Positions 1 to 8,573 of a stretch of DNA of 64,000 bases are shown one piece after another. The DNA is taken from NCBI GenBank assembly GCA_000621425.1, contig JHYJ01000012.1, forward strand, positions 19,047 through 83,046, written 5' to 3'. This stretch comes from Lachnospiraceae bacterium AB2028 (GTDB lineage Bacteria; Bacillota; Clostridia; Lachnospirales; Lachnospiraceae). Numbering within the stretch: the stretch's first letter is position 1; each line of letters opens with the position of its first letter. Under the pieces are notes generated by a model. It had not been told where the DNA came from, did no database searches, and saw only the letters and a list, made by a program, of their open reading frames with translations. A program made the position numbers and the translations under genes.

Positions 1-1104
1 CTTGTATCCATGACTGATGGGGATAAATTTTCCGAGAAGCTCTGCCTGATGGAGAACAGGGATTATCCGGAAGAGTATACCTGCCATGTGCGTGATCCCA
101 AGGTATGGAAACAGGACGGAAAGTATTTCATGGTACAGGGCGGAAGGCTGGACGGAAGAAAGTCCGGCGGTGATAAAGGTGCCGTGATAGTTTTTGATAA
201 AACAGAGGAAGCGCCATGGAAGGCCTTATACAGCATCACAACAGAAAGTCCTTTCGGCTATATGTGGGAATGTCCTGATTATTTCGAAAAGGACGGGGTT
301 AAGCTTTTATCCTGCAGTCCCCAGGGCCTTGAGTCAGAAGAGTATCGATATCAAAATGTATACCAGTCCGGCTACTTTGTGCTTCCTGATGATTTTGATA
401 TCACAGTGGAAAGATCTGAAAAATATGTGATGCTGGATGATCCTGACAGACATTTCCATGAGTGGGATATGGGCTTTGATTTCTATGCGCCCCAGACCTT
501 TGAGGATGAAAAAGGCAGGCGCATACTTATAGGCTGGGCAGGAATCCCTGATGCAGACTATGATAATGAACCCACTGTAAAAAGAGGCTGGCAGCATGCC
601 CTGACAATTCCGCGGGAGATCACTGTATCCGATGAAGGAAAAGTGCTGCAGTATCCTGTCGCAGAGATCGAGAGCCTCAGACAAAATGAGCGTGTCGGCC
701 ATAATATAGAACTTCCTTTAAGACGCGCGGATATTATGGCAGACATCGATGCTGACAGGCTGCTAAGCATAGGCAGTGCATCAGAGCTACTTAGGATAAG
801 CGTCGCCGCCGGTTGGCTTTTCAGCCTGACTCTTTCCCGGAAAGCGGAAAAATACCTTGTAACCCTGCAGCTTTCGGAAGGTGCAGGCAGAGGCAGAAAG
901 AGCCGCAAAATCCTGCTTGATGACCTGCATTCGCTGCGGCTTGTCCTTGATACATCCCTTGCGGAGATATATCTGAACGACGGTGAATATGTAATGACCA
1001 CCCGTTTCTACGCAGACGAAGAAATTGCCCGGAAGCCGTATATTTTGCATTCCGCCTGTGATGTTAAAGTCTGGGATATGAAAGAGATGAAGGTAGTATA
1101 CTAA
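1..1104 (+). CDS. GH32 family beta-fructosidase / sucrose-6-phosphate hydrolase, 3' part
   Basis: The frame is open from the first base, so this is the C-terminal part of a longer gene. Counting from the ATG at base 10, the RDP motif (V-R-D-P-K-V-W, residues 28-30) and the Glu-Cys catalytic motif (W-E-C-P-D-Y-F, E87) of glycoside hydrolase family 32 are visible. The N-terminal block with the nucleophile Asp (WMNDPNG type) must lie outside the window. From about residue 215 the sequence changes to the beta-sandwich domain of the family. Known role of the family: hydrolysis of sucrose, sucrose-6-phosphate or fructans. No signal peptide can be judged because the start is missing. The general PTS genes follow 285 bases downstream, which fits sugar uptake but does not prove that the substrate is phosphorylated. 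Confidence 0.85.
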   Translation, partial: LVSMTDGDKFSEKLCLMENRDYPEEYTCHVRDPKVWKQDGKYFMVQGGRLDGRKSGGDKGAVIVFDKTEEAPWKALYSITTESPFGYMWECPDYFEKDGVKLLSCSPQGLESEEYRYQNVYQSGYFVLPDDFDITVERSEKYVMLDDPDRHFHEWDMGFDFYAPQTFEDEKGRRILIGWAGIPDADYDNEPTVKRGWQHALTIPREITVSDEGKVLQYPVAEIESLRQNERVGHNIELPLRRADIMADIDADRLLSIGSASELLRISVAAGWLFSLTLSRKAEKYLVTLQLSEGAGRGRKSRKILLDDLHSLRLVLDTSLAEIYLNDGEYVMTTRFYADEEIARKPYILHSACDVKVWDMKEMKVVY

Positions 1105-1129
1105 CACTTGCACTTGTCACGAAAACGAT

Positions 1130-1376
1130 GCACTGCCGCCGGGCTGTAGACGGCAAATGATATACGTAGCTTACATATAAATATAAAACGAGTGAACAAC
1201 GCTACACGGATGTAGCGTGTGAACGGTCCCGGAAGATTTTAACCGACTATGGGCATTTCCGTAAGAACTGCTTGGCGAACGGCCCCAGTGCCGGATGAGC
1301 TACCGGTGTGAGGAAGTTAGCGAATTATACAATTAATACAAGCAATAATATAACAAACCGCCGCAGAAAGCGGCAG
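1130..1376 (+). other. structured intergenic leader upstream of ptsH
   Basis: This 285-base gap holds no ORF with a ribosome site but is rich in inverted repeats. There is a perfect 8-bp hairpin with a CGGA loop (1199-1218), a TGCCG/CGGCA stem (1134-1155), a CGGAA/TTCCG pairing around 1230-1255, and a GCCGC-AGAAA-GCGGC hairpin just before the ptsH ribosome site. A GAACGGYCCC block occurs twice (about 1221 and 1278). It may be a regulatory leader or a small RNA. I do not recognise it as a known riboswitch or T-box. Confidence 0.35.
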
Positions 1377-1389
1377 AAAGAGGTGGAGT

Positions 1390-1647
1390 ATGAAATCTTT
1401 TAACTATGTGATCACAGACGAGGTAGGCATCCATGCAAGGCCCGCAGGACAGCTTGCAAAGATGGTAAAGGAGCTGACATCCAAAGTAACCATTGAAGCA
1501 AACGGGAAATCCGCAGAAGCAACAAAGCTTATGATGGTCATGGCCCTTGGAGTTAAGAAGGATGCCGAAGTTACCGTTAAGGTGGAGGGGCCTGATGAGG
1601 ATGCGGATGTTGTAAAGGTTGAGGACTTTTTCAAGGCTAATTTCTAA
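1390..1647 (+). CDS. ptsH: phosphocarrier protein HPr
   Basis: An 85-residue protein of normal HPr length. The active-site histidine is H15 in G-I-H-A-R-P-A-G; it takes the phosphoryl group from Enzyme I and passes it to sugar-specific EIIA domains. The position of the regulatory Ser46 of Gram-positive HPr is lysine here: the segment reads A-T-K46-L-M-M-V-M-A-L-G where B. subtilis has L-K-S46-I-M-G-V-M-S-L-G. Regulation by HPr kinase at that site is therefore not expected in this protein. A GAGGTGG ribosome site precedes the ATG. The gene is 18 bases upstream of ptsI and surely co-transcribed with it. Confidence 0.95.
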   Translation: MKSFNYVITDEVGIHARPAGQLAKMVKELTSKVTIEANGKSAEATKLMMVMALGVKKDAEVTVKVEGPDEDADVVKVEDFFKANF

Positions 1648-1665
1648 AGCTGTCAGGAGGTGCCT

Positions 1666-3279
1666 ATGCAGCAGTTCAAGGGGAAAGGGATAGGAAAAGG
1701 CGTGGCGATAGGCCGGATCTTTTTCTATGATAAGGGAGAAGAGGCCGTCCGCCGTGAAAACATTGATAATGTGGATGCTGAGATAGAGCGGTATGAAGCT
1801 GCAAAAGCAAAGGCAACGGAGCAGCTGCAGAAGCTTTATGACAAAGCTCTTGTGGAAGTGGGCGAAGAGAATGCCGCTATATTCGAAGTGCATCAGATGA
1901 TGCTTGAGGACGAGGACTATAATGATTCGATATCCAACATCATCAAAACCGAAAAGGTATGTGCGGAGTATGCGGTAGCAACCACGGGCGATAATTTTGC
2001 GGAAATGTTTGCCAACATGGATGACGAATACTTTAAAGCCCGCAGTGCTGATGTAAAAGATATTTCCGAAAGAGTGGTAAGAGTACTGTCCGGACGGGAA
2101 ACTACATCAGACCTTGAAGAACCTGTTATCCTGGTGGCTGAGGATCTGGCGCCTTCCGAAACAGTGCAGTTTGATAAGTCAAAGCTTCTTGCATTTGTAA
2201 CCCGCCTGGGCTCAGCTAATTCCCATACGGCAATACTTGCCAGGATGATGAGCCTGCCTGCGATCATAGGCATAGATATCGATAAATCCTGGAACGGCAA
2301 GCAGGCTATAGTTGACGGATACAAAGGTACCATCACTATAGATCCTGATGATGACTATATGAAGGAAATGCTGCTCATCCGCCATCGGGATGAGGAACAC
2401 AGGAAACTTCTGCAGCAGCTTAAGGGCAAGCCCAGCGTGACAAAGAGCGGTCGGAAGATAAAGCTCTATGCCAACATAGGCGGTGTCAAGGATACCGGTG
2501 CCGCTCTTGATAATGATGCTGAGGGTGTAGGTCTTTTCAGAAGTGAGTTCCTGTATCTGGAAAGTGAGGATTTCCCCACGGAAGATACGCAGTTTCAGGC
2601 ATATAAGTCTGTCGTGCAGAATATGGCAGGCAAGCAGGTGGTCATAAGGACCCTTGATCTGGGTGCGGATAAGCAGGTGGGGTATTTTGATCTTGGAGAT
2701 GAAGACAATCCGGCCATGGGTTACCGTGCTATACGCATCTGTCTTGACAGGCCTGAGATATTCAAGACCCAGCTGCGTGCGATATACCGTGCATCTGCAT
2801 ACGGAAAAGTTGCCATAATGTTCCCGATGATAATATCACTGGATGAAGTGCTGCAGTGCAAAAAGTATGTGGAGGAAGTTAAGCAGGAACTGAAGGCAGA
2901 GAATATCCCTTACAGCGAAGATGTGGAGCTTGGCATAATGATAGAGACGCCCGCTGCGGCTGTTATCAGTGAATACCTGGCGAAGGAGGTTGATTTCTTC
3001 AGTATCGGAACCAACGACCTGACTCAGTACACTCTGGCCATAGACCGCCAGAATGCAAAGCTTGAATCCATTAATGATTCCCACCATCCGGCAGTGCTGG
3101 AGCTTATACGCATGACTATTGAGAACGGCCATAAGGGCGGTGCGTGGGTAGGCATATGCGGCGAGCTGGCAGCAGACACTTCACTTACGGCAAAGTTTAT
3201 TGAGTATGGTGTGGATGAGCTGTCTGTGTCCCCGGCATTTATTCTGCCGGTTAGAGCTGAGATTGTTAATACTGAGTGA
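1666..3279 (+). CDS. ptsI: PTS Enzyme I (phosphoenolpyruvate-protein phosphotransferase)
   Basis: Enzyme I transfers phosphate from PEP to HPr in the cytoplasm. The phosphohistidine is H187 in G-S-A-N-S-H-T-A-I-L-A-R. The C-terminal PEP-binding TIM barrel carries G-V-G-L-F-R-S-E-F-L-Y, D-L-G-A-D-K and G-I-C-G-E-L-A. At about 537 residues it is somewhat shorter than the usual 570 but has both halves of the family. The ATG at 1666 is chosen because AGGAGG at 1655-1660 sits five bases before it; a GTG at 1660 overlaps that ribosome site. The gene follows ptsH in one operon. Confidence 0.95.
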   Translation: MQQFKGKGIGKGVAIGRIFFYDKGEEAVRRENIDNVDAEIERYEAAKAKATEQLQKLYDKALVEVGEENAAIFEVHQMMLEDEDYNDSISNIIKTEKVCAEYAVATTGDNFAEMFANMDDEYFKARSADVKDISERVVRVLSGRETTSDLEEPVILVAEDLAPSETVQFDKSKLLAFVTRLGSANSHTAILARMMSLPAIIGIDIDKSWNGKQAIVDGYKGTITIDPDDDYMKEMLLIRHRDEEHRKLLQQLKGKPSVTKSGRKIKLYANIGGVKDTGAALDNDAEGVGLFRSEFLYLESEDFPTEDTQFQAYKSVVQNMAGKQVVIRTLDLGADKQVGYFDLGDEDNPAMGYRAIRICLDRPEIFKTQLRAIYRASAYGKVAIMFPMIISLDEVLQCKKYVEEVKQELKAENIPYSEDVELGIMIETPAAAVISEYLAKEVDFFSIGTNDLTQYTLAIDRQNAKLESINDSHHPAVLELIRMTIENGHKGGAWVGICGELAADTSLTAKFIEYGVDELSVSPAFILPVRAEIVNTE

Positions 3280-3327
3280 GAAAGCCTTACCAAATGTAGA
3301 TATTTTTAATTTTTTTCTCACAACATA

Positions 3328-3356
3328 TTGAAATTCCTTGATTTCTCTGCTATAAT
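3328..3356 (+). promoter_or_regulatory. sigma-A type promoter for hup
   Basis: TTGAAA (3328-3333) and a perfect TATAAT (3351-3356) are separated by 17 bases. The start site would fall about 37 bases before the HU start codon. Confidence 0.75.
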
Positions 3357-3399
3357 CCATTGTGTTAACAAAAACCACTAAGTTGGGAGGAGAACAAAA

Positions 3400-3687
3400 A
3401 TGAATAGAGTAGAACTTGTTGATGCAATGGCTAAGGAGTCTGGTCTTTCAAAGGCTGACAGCGAGAAGGCACTTAAGGCTTTCACAAACACTGTATCTAA
3501 GGAGCTTAAGAAGAAGGGTAAGGTTCAGCTTGTAGGTTTCGGTACATTCGAGACAAGCAAGAGAGCAGCTCGTAAGGGTAAGAATCCTAAGACCGGTGAG
3601 GCTATCAAGATTCCTGCAGCTACAGTTCCTAAGTTCAAGGCTGGTAAGGCTCTTAAGGATGCTGTAAACGGCGCAAAGAAGAAATAA
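3400..3687 (+). CDS. hup: HU-family DNA-binding protein
   Basis: A 95-residue, lysine-rich nucleoid protein. It begins M-N-R-V-E-L-V-D-A-M-A and has the conserved G-F-G-T-F-E turn and the DNA-contacting arm with K-N-P-K-T-G-E-A-I-K-I-P-A. HU binds and bends DNA as a dimer. Codon choice is strongly biased to abundant-tRNA codons (AAG, GTA, GCT, CTT), as expected for a highly expressed protein. It has its own strong promoter, a GGGAGGAG ribosome site and its own terminator, so it is a single-gene unit. Confidence 0.96.
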   Translation: MNRVELVDAMAKESGLSKADSEKALKAFTNTVSKELKKKGKVQLVGFGTFETSKRAARKGKNPKTGEAIKIPAATVPKFKAGKALKDAVNGAKKK

Positions 3688-3718
3688 TTTTTTGAATCAT
3701 AGAATTCAATACCTAATG

Positions 3719-3752
3719 AAATGCGGAGCATAATGCTCCGCATTTTAATTTG
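3719..3752 (+). terminator. rho-independent terminator of hup
   Basis: A perfect 10-bp stem, ATGCGGAGCA / TGCTCCGCAT, with a three-base loop is followed by TTTTAATTT. Confidence 0.85.
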
Positions 3753-3907
3753 TGGAAGAGACTTTGCTGCTGCTCGATTTTGCTTGTAAAAAGGCTTATA
3801 GATAAGTTAAAATTAAGTCAGTCGTGATAATCTGATATGGCCCGGTGCTTAAGGATTCAGTACGGTTTTGATGCGGCAGGAATAATAAAAAAACGGGAGG
3901 CAAAAAT

Positions 3908-5032
3908 ATGGAAAAATCAAAAGTTTACTTTACGGATTTCAGGACTGTTCTGGGAGTCAGCCTTCCGGCAAAGCTTCAGAAACTGATAAGAAAAGCGGAC
4001 ATTGGTTCCATCGATATGGATGGCAAGTTTGTTGCAATCAAGATGCATTTCGGCGAACTGGGCAACCTTGCTTACTTAAGACCTAACTATGCAAAGGCTG
4101 TTGCAGATGTGGTAAAGGAAAACGGCGGCCTTCCTTTCCTGACAGACTGTAACACTCTATATCCCGGCAGCCGTAAGAATGCCCTTGAGCATATGGACTG
4201 TGCAAACATAAACGGATTCAATACCATAACCACCGGCTGTCAGATCATCATAGCAGACGGACTCAGGGGAACGGATGATGTGGCTGTGCCCGTTCCCAAC
4301 TGGGAATACTGCGAAGAAGCTTATATCGGCCGTGCCGTAATGGATGCGGATATCTTTATTTCCCTTACTCACTTTAAGGGACATGAGCAGGCAGGATTCG
4401 GCGGTGCCATTAAGAATATTGGTATGGGCTGCGGAAGCCGTGCAGGAAAGATGCAGCAGCATAACAGCGGCCATCCCCATGTGATCACGGAGAAGTGCAG
4501 GGGCTGTAGGCGATGCGCTAAAGAGTGCGGTTCGGATGCTATAATCTATGAAGGAAATAAGGCCTTCATATCACCTGATAAATGTAAAGGCTGCGGACGC
4601 TGCATAGGCGCCTGTGCCTTTGATGCCATAGAAAACGATAACTGGGATGCACCCCAGATGCTGGGCAGGAGAATGGCTGAGTACACCGCTGCTGTAGTAA
4701 GCGGCAGGCCCTGCTTCCATATAAGCCTGATAACTGATGTATCACCTAACTGTGACTGTCACGGTGAAAACGATGCGCCCATCCTTCCGGATATCGGAAT
4801 GCTTGCATCATTTGATCCCGTAGCTCTTGATCAGGCCTGTGTAGACCTTTGCCAGAAGGCAGCCCCCATAAGGAACAGCCAGCTGGGCGACAATATGGCA
4901 AGTGAGCATTTCCATGACCACGGTGATGTATGGCACAACAGCAATCCTAATGTTTCATGGGCTGAAACATTGGAGCATGCAGAAAAGATAGGAATAGGAA
5001 CCAGGGAATACGAACTGGTTGTAATGAAGTAG
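3908..5032 (+). CDS. DUF362-type protein with two [4Fe-4S] ferredoxin clusters
   Basis: A 374-residue cytoplasmic protein. The first 190 residues and the C-terminal third match the DUF362 fold, seen in segments such as A-I-K-M-H-F-G-E and L-T-H-F-K-G-H-E. Between them is a bacterial ferredoxin module with two cysteine sets, C-R-G-C-R-R-C-A-K-E-C and C-K-G-C-G-R-C-I-G-A-C, each able to hold a [4Fe-4S] cluster. The family is assumed to act in electron transfer; its substrate is not established. A GGGAGG ribosome site precedes the ATG. The next gene begins three bases after the stop, so the two are probably in one transcript. Confidence 0.85.
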   Translation: MEKSKVYFTDFRTVLGVSLPAKLQKLIRKADIGSIDMDGKFVAIKMHFGELGNLAYLRPNYAKAVADVVKENGGLPFLTDCNTLYPGSRKNALEHMDCANINGFNTITTGCQIIIADGLRGTDDVAVPVPNWEYCEEAYIGRAVMDADIFISLTHFKGHEQAGFGGAIKNIGMGCGSRAGKMQQHNSGHPHVITEKCRGCRRCAKECGSDAIIYEGNKAFISPDKCKGCGRCIGACAFDAIENDNWDAPQMLGRRMAEYTAAVVSGRPCFHISLITDVSPNCDCHGENDAPILPDIGMLASFDPVALDQACVDLCQKAAPIRNSQLGDNMASEHFHDHGDVWHNSNPNVSWAETLEHAEKIGIGTREYELVVMK

Positions 5033-5034
5033 GA

Positions 5035-6123
5035 ATGAAGAAGAAAAATATAATTGAAAATACCATGCACTTTCTTGCACATAACAGTTTTCTGTTTACT
5101 GTTATCATTATGTGCCTGGTGCATGTGACTTTACTGGCAATTACGTTTTTTGCAGGGGTTCCGCCCCTGGCCTTGTCAAATGTTGTAAGTGTCATTGTAT
5201 ACCTGTTCTGTATCATACTGTGCAGGTCCGGACATATCATGCCTGTATATATCAGCATTCTTCTGGAAGTTGCATGCTATTCTGCCCTGGGGGTTTATTA
5301 TATAGGGTGGAAAAGCGGATCGGGCAATTTTATCTTTTCCATTGTGCCCATAATAATATTTTTCGGAAGCTATCTGTTCAAAGAAAAAAAGCGGTGGATC
5401 ATTGTAGTCATACTTGCCCTGGATTTTCTGATGTATGCCCTTATGTATATAGGACATGGAAAAATGGCACCTGTGTTTGAGATAAGTGATGTGGCCAATA
5501 CGATTATGATGCTCTTCTCGTCTTTTGTAATGTTTTTTAGTGTGGTATTTTATACAACTATTTTTATTTACTCCAGCGAACGTACAAGGATCAATCTTGA
5601 GCAGGAGAATAAGCATCTTTCTGCCGAAGCACAGGAAGATGCCCTGACAAATATGCTGAACCGCCGCGGCTTCACTCCGGTGATCACGAAACTTATGGAA
5701 GGCGGCGAGACAAATCATTTCTGCATAGCCTTTTTCGATATTGATAATTTCAAGCGTATCAATGATACATACGGCCATGACTGCGGAGATGAAGTGCTCA
5801 GGCATGTTTCTACCGTGGCAAGGAAAGAGATGAGCGGCTGTGAAATATGCAGATGGGGCGGTGAGGAATTCATAATTTTGATGAAGGATTATGATATGGC
5901 CGTTGCAAAGCAGAAAATGGAATATCTGAGAAAGTGTGTAGAAACTACTCCTACGGTATTCTTTAACAACCGTATACCGGCAACCATCACTATCGGCCTT
6001 GAGGAATATAAGAATGACTATCATGAGCCTGACGAACTTATAAAGGTTGCTGATGAGAGAATGTATTACGGAAAACAGCATGGAAAGAATATTGTGATCT
6101 CTGAGGGAGGTAATGTCGCGTAA
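5035..6123 (+). CDS. membrane GGDEF protein (probable diguanylate cyclase)
   Basis: The N-terminal 180 residues contain about six hydrophobic segments and form a membrane sensor. A short helix leads into a GGDEF domain (about 195-355) that begins D-A-L-T-N-M-L-N-R-R-G-F. The active-site loop is R-W-G-G-E-E-F (residues 273-279), the catalytically competent form, and D-I-D-N-F-K-R-I-N-D supplies the metal-binding Asp. No RxxD inhibitory site is obvious in the residues before the loop. The expected reaction is two GTP to c-di-GMP. The start lies immediately after the DUF362 stop with only a weak ribosome site, suggesting translational coupling. Confidence 0.88.
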   Translation: MKKKNIIENTMHFLAHNSFLFTVIIMCLVHVTLLAITFFAGVPPLALSNVVSVIVYLFCIILCRSGHIMPVYISILLEVACYSALGVYYIGWKSGSGNFIFSIVPIIIFFGSYLFKEKKRWIIVVILALDFLMYALMYIGHGKMAPVFEISDVANTIMMLFSSFVMFFSVVFYTTIFIYSSERTRINLEQENKHLSAEAQEDALTNMLNRRGFTPVITKLMEGGETNHFCIAFFDIDNFKRINDTYGHDCGDEVLRHVSTVARKEMSGCEICRWGGEEFIILMKDYDMAVAKQKMEYLRKCVETTPTVFFNNRIPATITIGLEEYKNDYHEPDELIKVADERMYYGKQHGKNIVISEGGNVA

Positions 6124-6144
6124 AAGACGGCAGAAAAGGAAACT

Positions 6145-7812
6145 ATGAAAAATAAATTTATCGGGAAAATACTTTTAGCGGCGGTGTTATCAGCGTCGCT
6201 TTTGTCCGGGTGCGCGGGCATCGATGACATAGCTAACAGCTCGGCTGATGTTGAGGAAGAAGAGACTGCCGCGGAGGCAGAAGCAGGGGAAGCCGGGGCG
6301 ACCGACTCTTCATCAGGTGATGATGTAAACAGATCAGATCAGCATAATGATAATGATTCTCTTGACAATGAGAATGGTGACCTTCAGTCTGGCGGTATAG
6401 ATTCGGAATACAGGCAGCTTAGGTTCTATGCCAGACAGATGTCAAATTATGTCTATGATGCTGAGCTTGATATGATTGCATTAAAAGCAGAGGCTACGCA
6501 TATAGAACTGCTGGATGAAGACCTGCCGCAGCTTAAAGCAGTAATAGATGAATACAGCAAGAACAAGGAAGATATCGTATATGGAGAGACATTTGAGGAG
6601 CTCAAAAAGGAAGTCAGAGAATATATCCCTGATATGGGAGATTATTCTGAAGGATTCTCCATAAAGTACGATACCACGATCATGAGGGCGGATACAGCTG
6701 TCACCTGTCTTCTTACCTACTATGGGGATTATACCGGAGGGGTTCACGGAAATTACTGCTACTACCCTGTTAATTATGATTCGTCTACAGGAGAGGAGCT
6801 TTTCATAAGTGATGTTGTGGATGAAGGAATGCTGGATGAGATTCCGGATCTTGTTGCGGCAGCCCTGCTGGAAAGATACGGTAAAGATTCTTTCTATGGG
6901 GATGCTGATACTCAGGGTGCAATAGCCGAAACCATAAAGAAAAATTACGGAAAGGGTGATAATTATTCCTTTGCAGTAGGGTATGAGGGACTCACTTTCT
7001 ATTTCCAGCCTTACGAGCTGGGACCTTACTCATCCGGGGCCTTAAATGCAACTCTTAAATACGAAGACTATCCTGAATTGGTAGATGAAAAGTATACGGA
7101 ATGCGCCGCTGATTATTTCATAGGCATTGATGCTGATCTGGAGACTCTTCCACACAGTGAAGATACCTGTAATGCCTATCTTTCCGCACCGGATGAATGG
7201 GGAACATATGATGAGCTTGTGATCAATTTCAACGGAAAGGATTTCCGTGAGGAGATTTACGGCTACGGTGCAGATATGTGGATATGCACTATAGGCGGAA
7301 TAAATTATCTGTTTGTAAATCTGTCAGAGGATAATGATTATGAGCACCTGATGGTTTATTCCCTTAATTCTGCCACCGGAAATGTAGAATGCTGTGCCGA
7401 TGTATACGGCGGGTTTATGGGATATGTTCCCGCAGATCCGTATGAGTTTAGGATATATGACAGGGGCGATGTGTTGTCTACGTACAGTATGTATAAGAAT
7501 TATTATGTAGGCAGAGACGGAGTGCCTGCAGGTTTGGAGGATTTTTATTATATCGATTCGGATTTAAGCCTTAAGACGATCAGTGATGTGGAAGGCGAGG
7601 TAAGGGATGATTTCGAAGGCGAAGGCAGCATGGCTACCATCAAGGCAGGTGAGAAACTGGAATTCTATGCGACTGACGGCGATACCTGGGTTGATTTCAA
7701 GCGTAATGACGGAAGTTTTGTCCGCTTTGAAGTGGACCATTCAGACTATCCCCAGCTGGTAAACGGCTTTGAGGCAGACCTGCTTTTTGAAGGAATGATG
7801 TACGCCGGCTGA
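6145..7812 (+). CDS. large lipoprotein with RsiV/DUF3298-like domain
   Basis: The N-terminus is a lipoprotein signal with the lipobox L-L-S-G-C (Cys23), followed by a Glu/Asp/Ser-rich linker to about residue 80. The middle part resembles the DUF4163/DUF3298 extracellular domain of the RsiV anti-sigma family, for example T-G-E-E-L-F-I-S-D-V-V and L-L-E-R-Y-G. The last 200 residues are rich in Tyr, Asp and Gly and are not assigned. There is no cytoplasmic anti-sigma domain, so it is not an anti-sigma factor itself. It is probably a surface-anchored binding protein. It follows the GGDEF gene by 21 bases and ends at a terminator. Confidence 0.7.
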   Translation: MKNKFIGKILLAAVLSASLLSGCAGIDDIANSSADVEEEETAAEAEAGEAGATDSSSGDDVNRSDQHNDNDSLDNENGDLQSGGIDSEYRQLRFYARQMSNYVYDAELDMIALKAEATHIELLDEDLPQLKAVIDEYSKNKEDIVYGETFEELKKEVREYIPDMGDYSEGFSIKYDTTIMRADTAVTCLLTYYGDYTGGVHGNYCYYPVNYDSSTGEELFISDVVDEGMLDEIPDLVAAALLERYGKDSFYGDADTQGAIAETIKKNYGKGDNYSFAVGYEGLTFYFQPYELGPYSSGALNATLKYEDYPELVDEKYTECAADYFIGIDADLETLPHSEDTCNAYLSAPDEWGTYDELVINFNGKDFREEIYGYGADMWICTIGGINYLFVNLSEDNDYEHLMVYSLNSATGNVECCADVYGGFMGYVPADPYEFRIYDRGDVLSTYSMYKNYYVGRDGVPAGLEDFYYIDSDLSLKTISDVEGEVRDDFEGEGSMATIKAGEKLEFYATDGDTWVDFKRNDGSFVRFEVDHSDYPQLVNGFEADLLFEGMMYAG

Positions 7813-7853
7813 CGGATGAAGATCGATTAGTTAAAAAATAAAATTTTTTATAA

Positions 7854-7893
7854 AAAAACGCGGATTGCAGTGTTTTGCAATCTGCGTTTTTTA
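7854..7893 (+). terminator. rho-independent terminator
   Basis: The stem AACGCGGATTGCA / TGCAATCTGCGTT with a short GTGTTT-type loop is followed by a T run. It closes the DUF362-GGDEF-lipoprotein unit. Confidence 0.85.
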
Positions 7894-7983
7894 TTGATTT
7901 GTTATCCTAATACTACAAGGAAAAAAGCTTTTAACCTGATCAGCAAGTAATTGTAAAGAAAATTATGGAAAAGGAGAGAAAGT

Positions 7984-8571
7984 ATGGAATCCAGATATCT
8001 TAATGTAACCAGTGAGGGCGTTAGCGAGATCTCGTTGGAGGTAAAGCACCTGTCGGATAGAAAGCTCTTCATTATCGGGGAGGTAACCGACCAGATGGCA
8101 AATGAATTTATATCGAAACTGATGTACCTGTTGGAAAGCAATGAACCCATAGATATCATACTTAACAGCCCCGGCGGATCGGTAAATGCAGGGCTTGTAA
8201 TATACGATCTGATACAGGAATGTGAAGGAAAGATACCTATAAACATTTATTGTGCAGGTATGGCGGCATCCATGGGGGCAGTCCTGTTGGCAGGCGGCCA
8301 AAAGGGGAGGCGTTTCATACTTCCCCACAGCAAGTGCATGATACATGAACCGCTGATCCAGGGCGGTATGGGGGGCTCAGCAAGCAGTATCAAAAAGACG
8401 GCTGAGTCAATTATGGAAACAAAGTCAGTTACAAACGGAATACTTGCAAAGCATACCGGCAAGACTATAGAGGAAATAGATGAGGCCACTTCCTTTGACA
8501 ACTACATGAATGCAGAGGAAGCAATCAAATTCGGATTGTGTGATGAGATCCGCAGCATTATAGGAGGTTAA
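7984..8571 (+). CDS. clpP: ClpP-like serine protease subunit
   Basis: A 195-residue ClpP-family protein with the complete triad: Ser96 (G-M-A-A-S-M-G), His121 (M-I-H-E-P) and Asp172 (F-D-N-Y-M-N-A-E-E-A). The oxyanion loop S-P-G-G-S-V is present. ClpP forms a tetradecameric chamber that degrades proteins fed by a Clp ATPase. No Clp ATPase or trigger factor gene is next to it. Instead it is followed two bases later by an unknown gene and then a VirD4-like ATPase, so it is probably a second, specialised ClpP and not the housekeeping copy. An AAAGGAGAGAAAG ribosome site lies before the ATG. Confidence 0.9.
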   Translation: MESRYLNVTSEGVSEISLEVKHLSDRKLFIIGEVTDQMANEFISKLMYLLESNEPIDIILNSPGGSVNAGLVIYDLIQECEGKIPINIYCAGMAASMGAVLLAGGQKGRRFILPHSKCMIHEPLIQGGMGGSASSIKKTAESIMETKSVTNGILAKHTGKTIEEIDEATSFDNYMNAEEAIKFGLCDEIRSIIGG

Positions 8572-8573
8572 AT

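Noticed and set aside
5176..6081. A 301-residue minus-strand ORF opposite the GGDEF gene
   Set aside because: It lies wholly antisense to a well-supported gene and has no recognisable domain or ribosome site.
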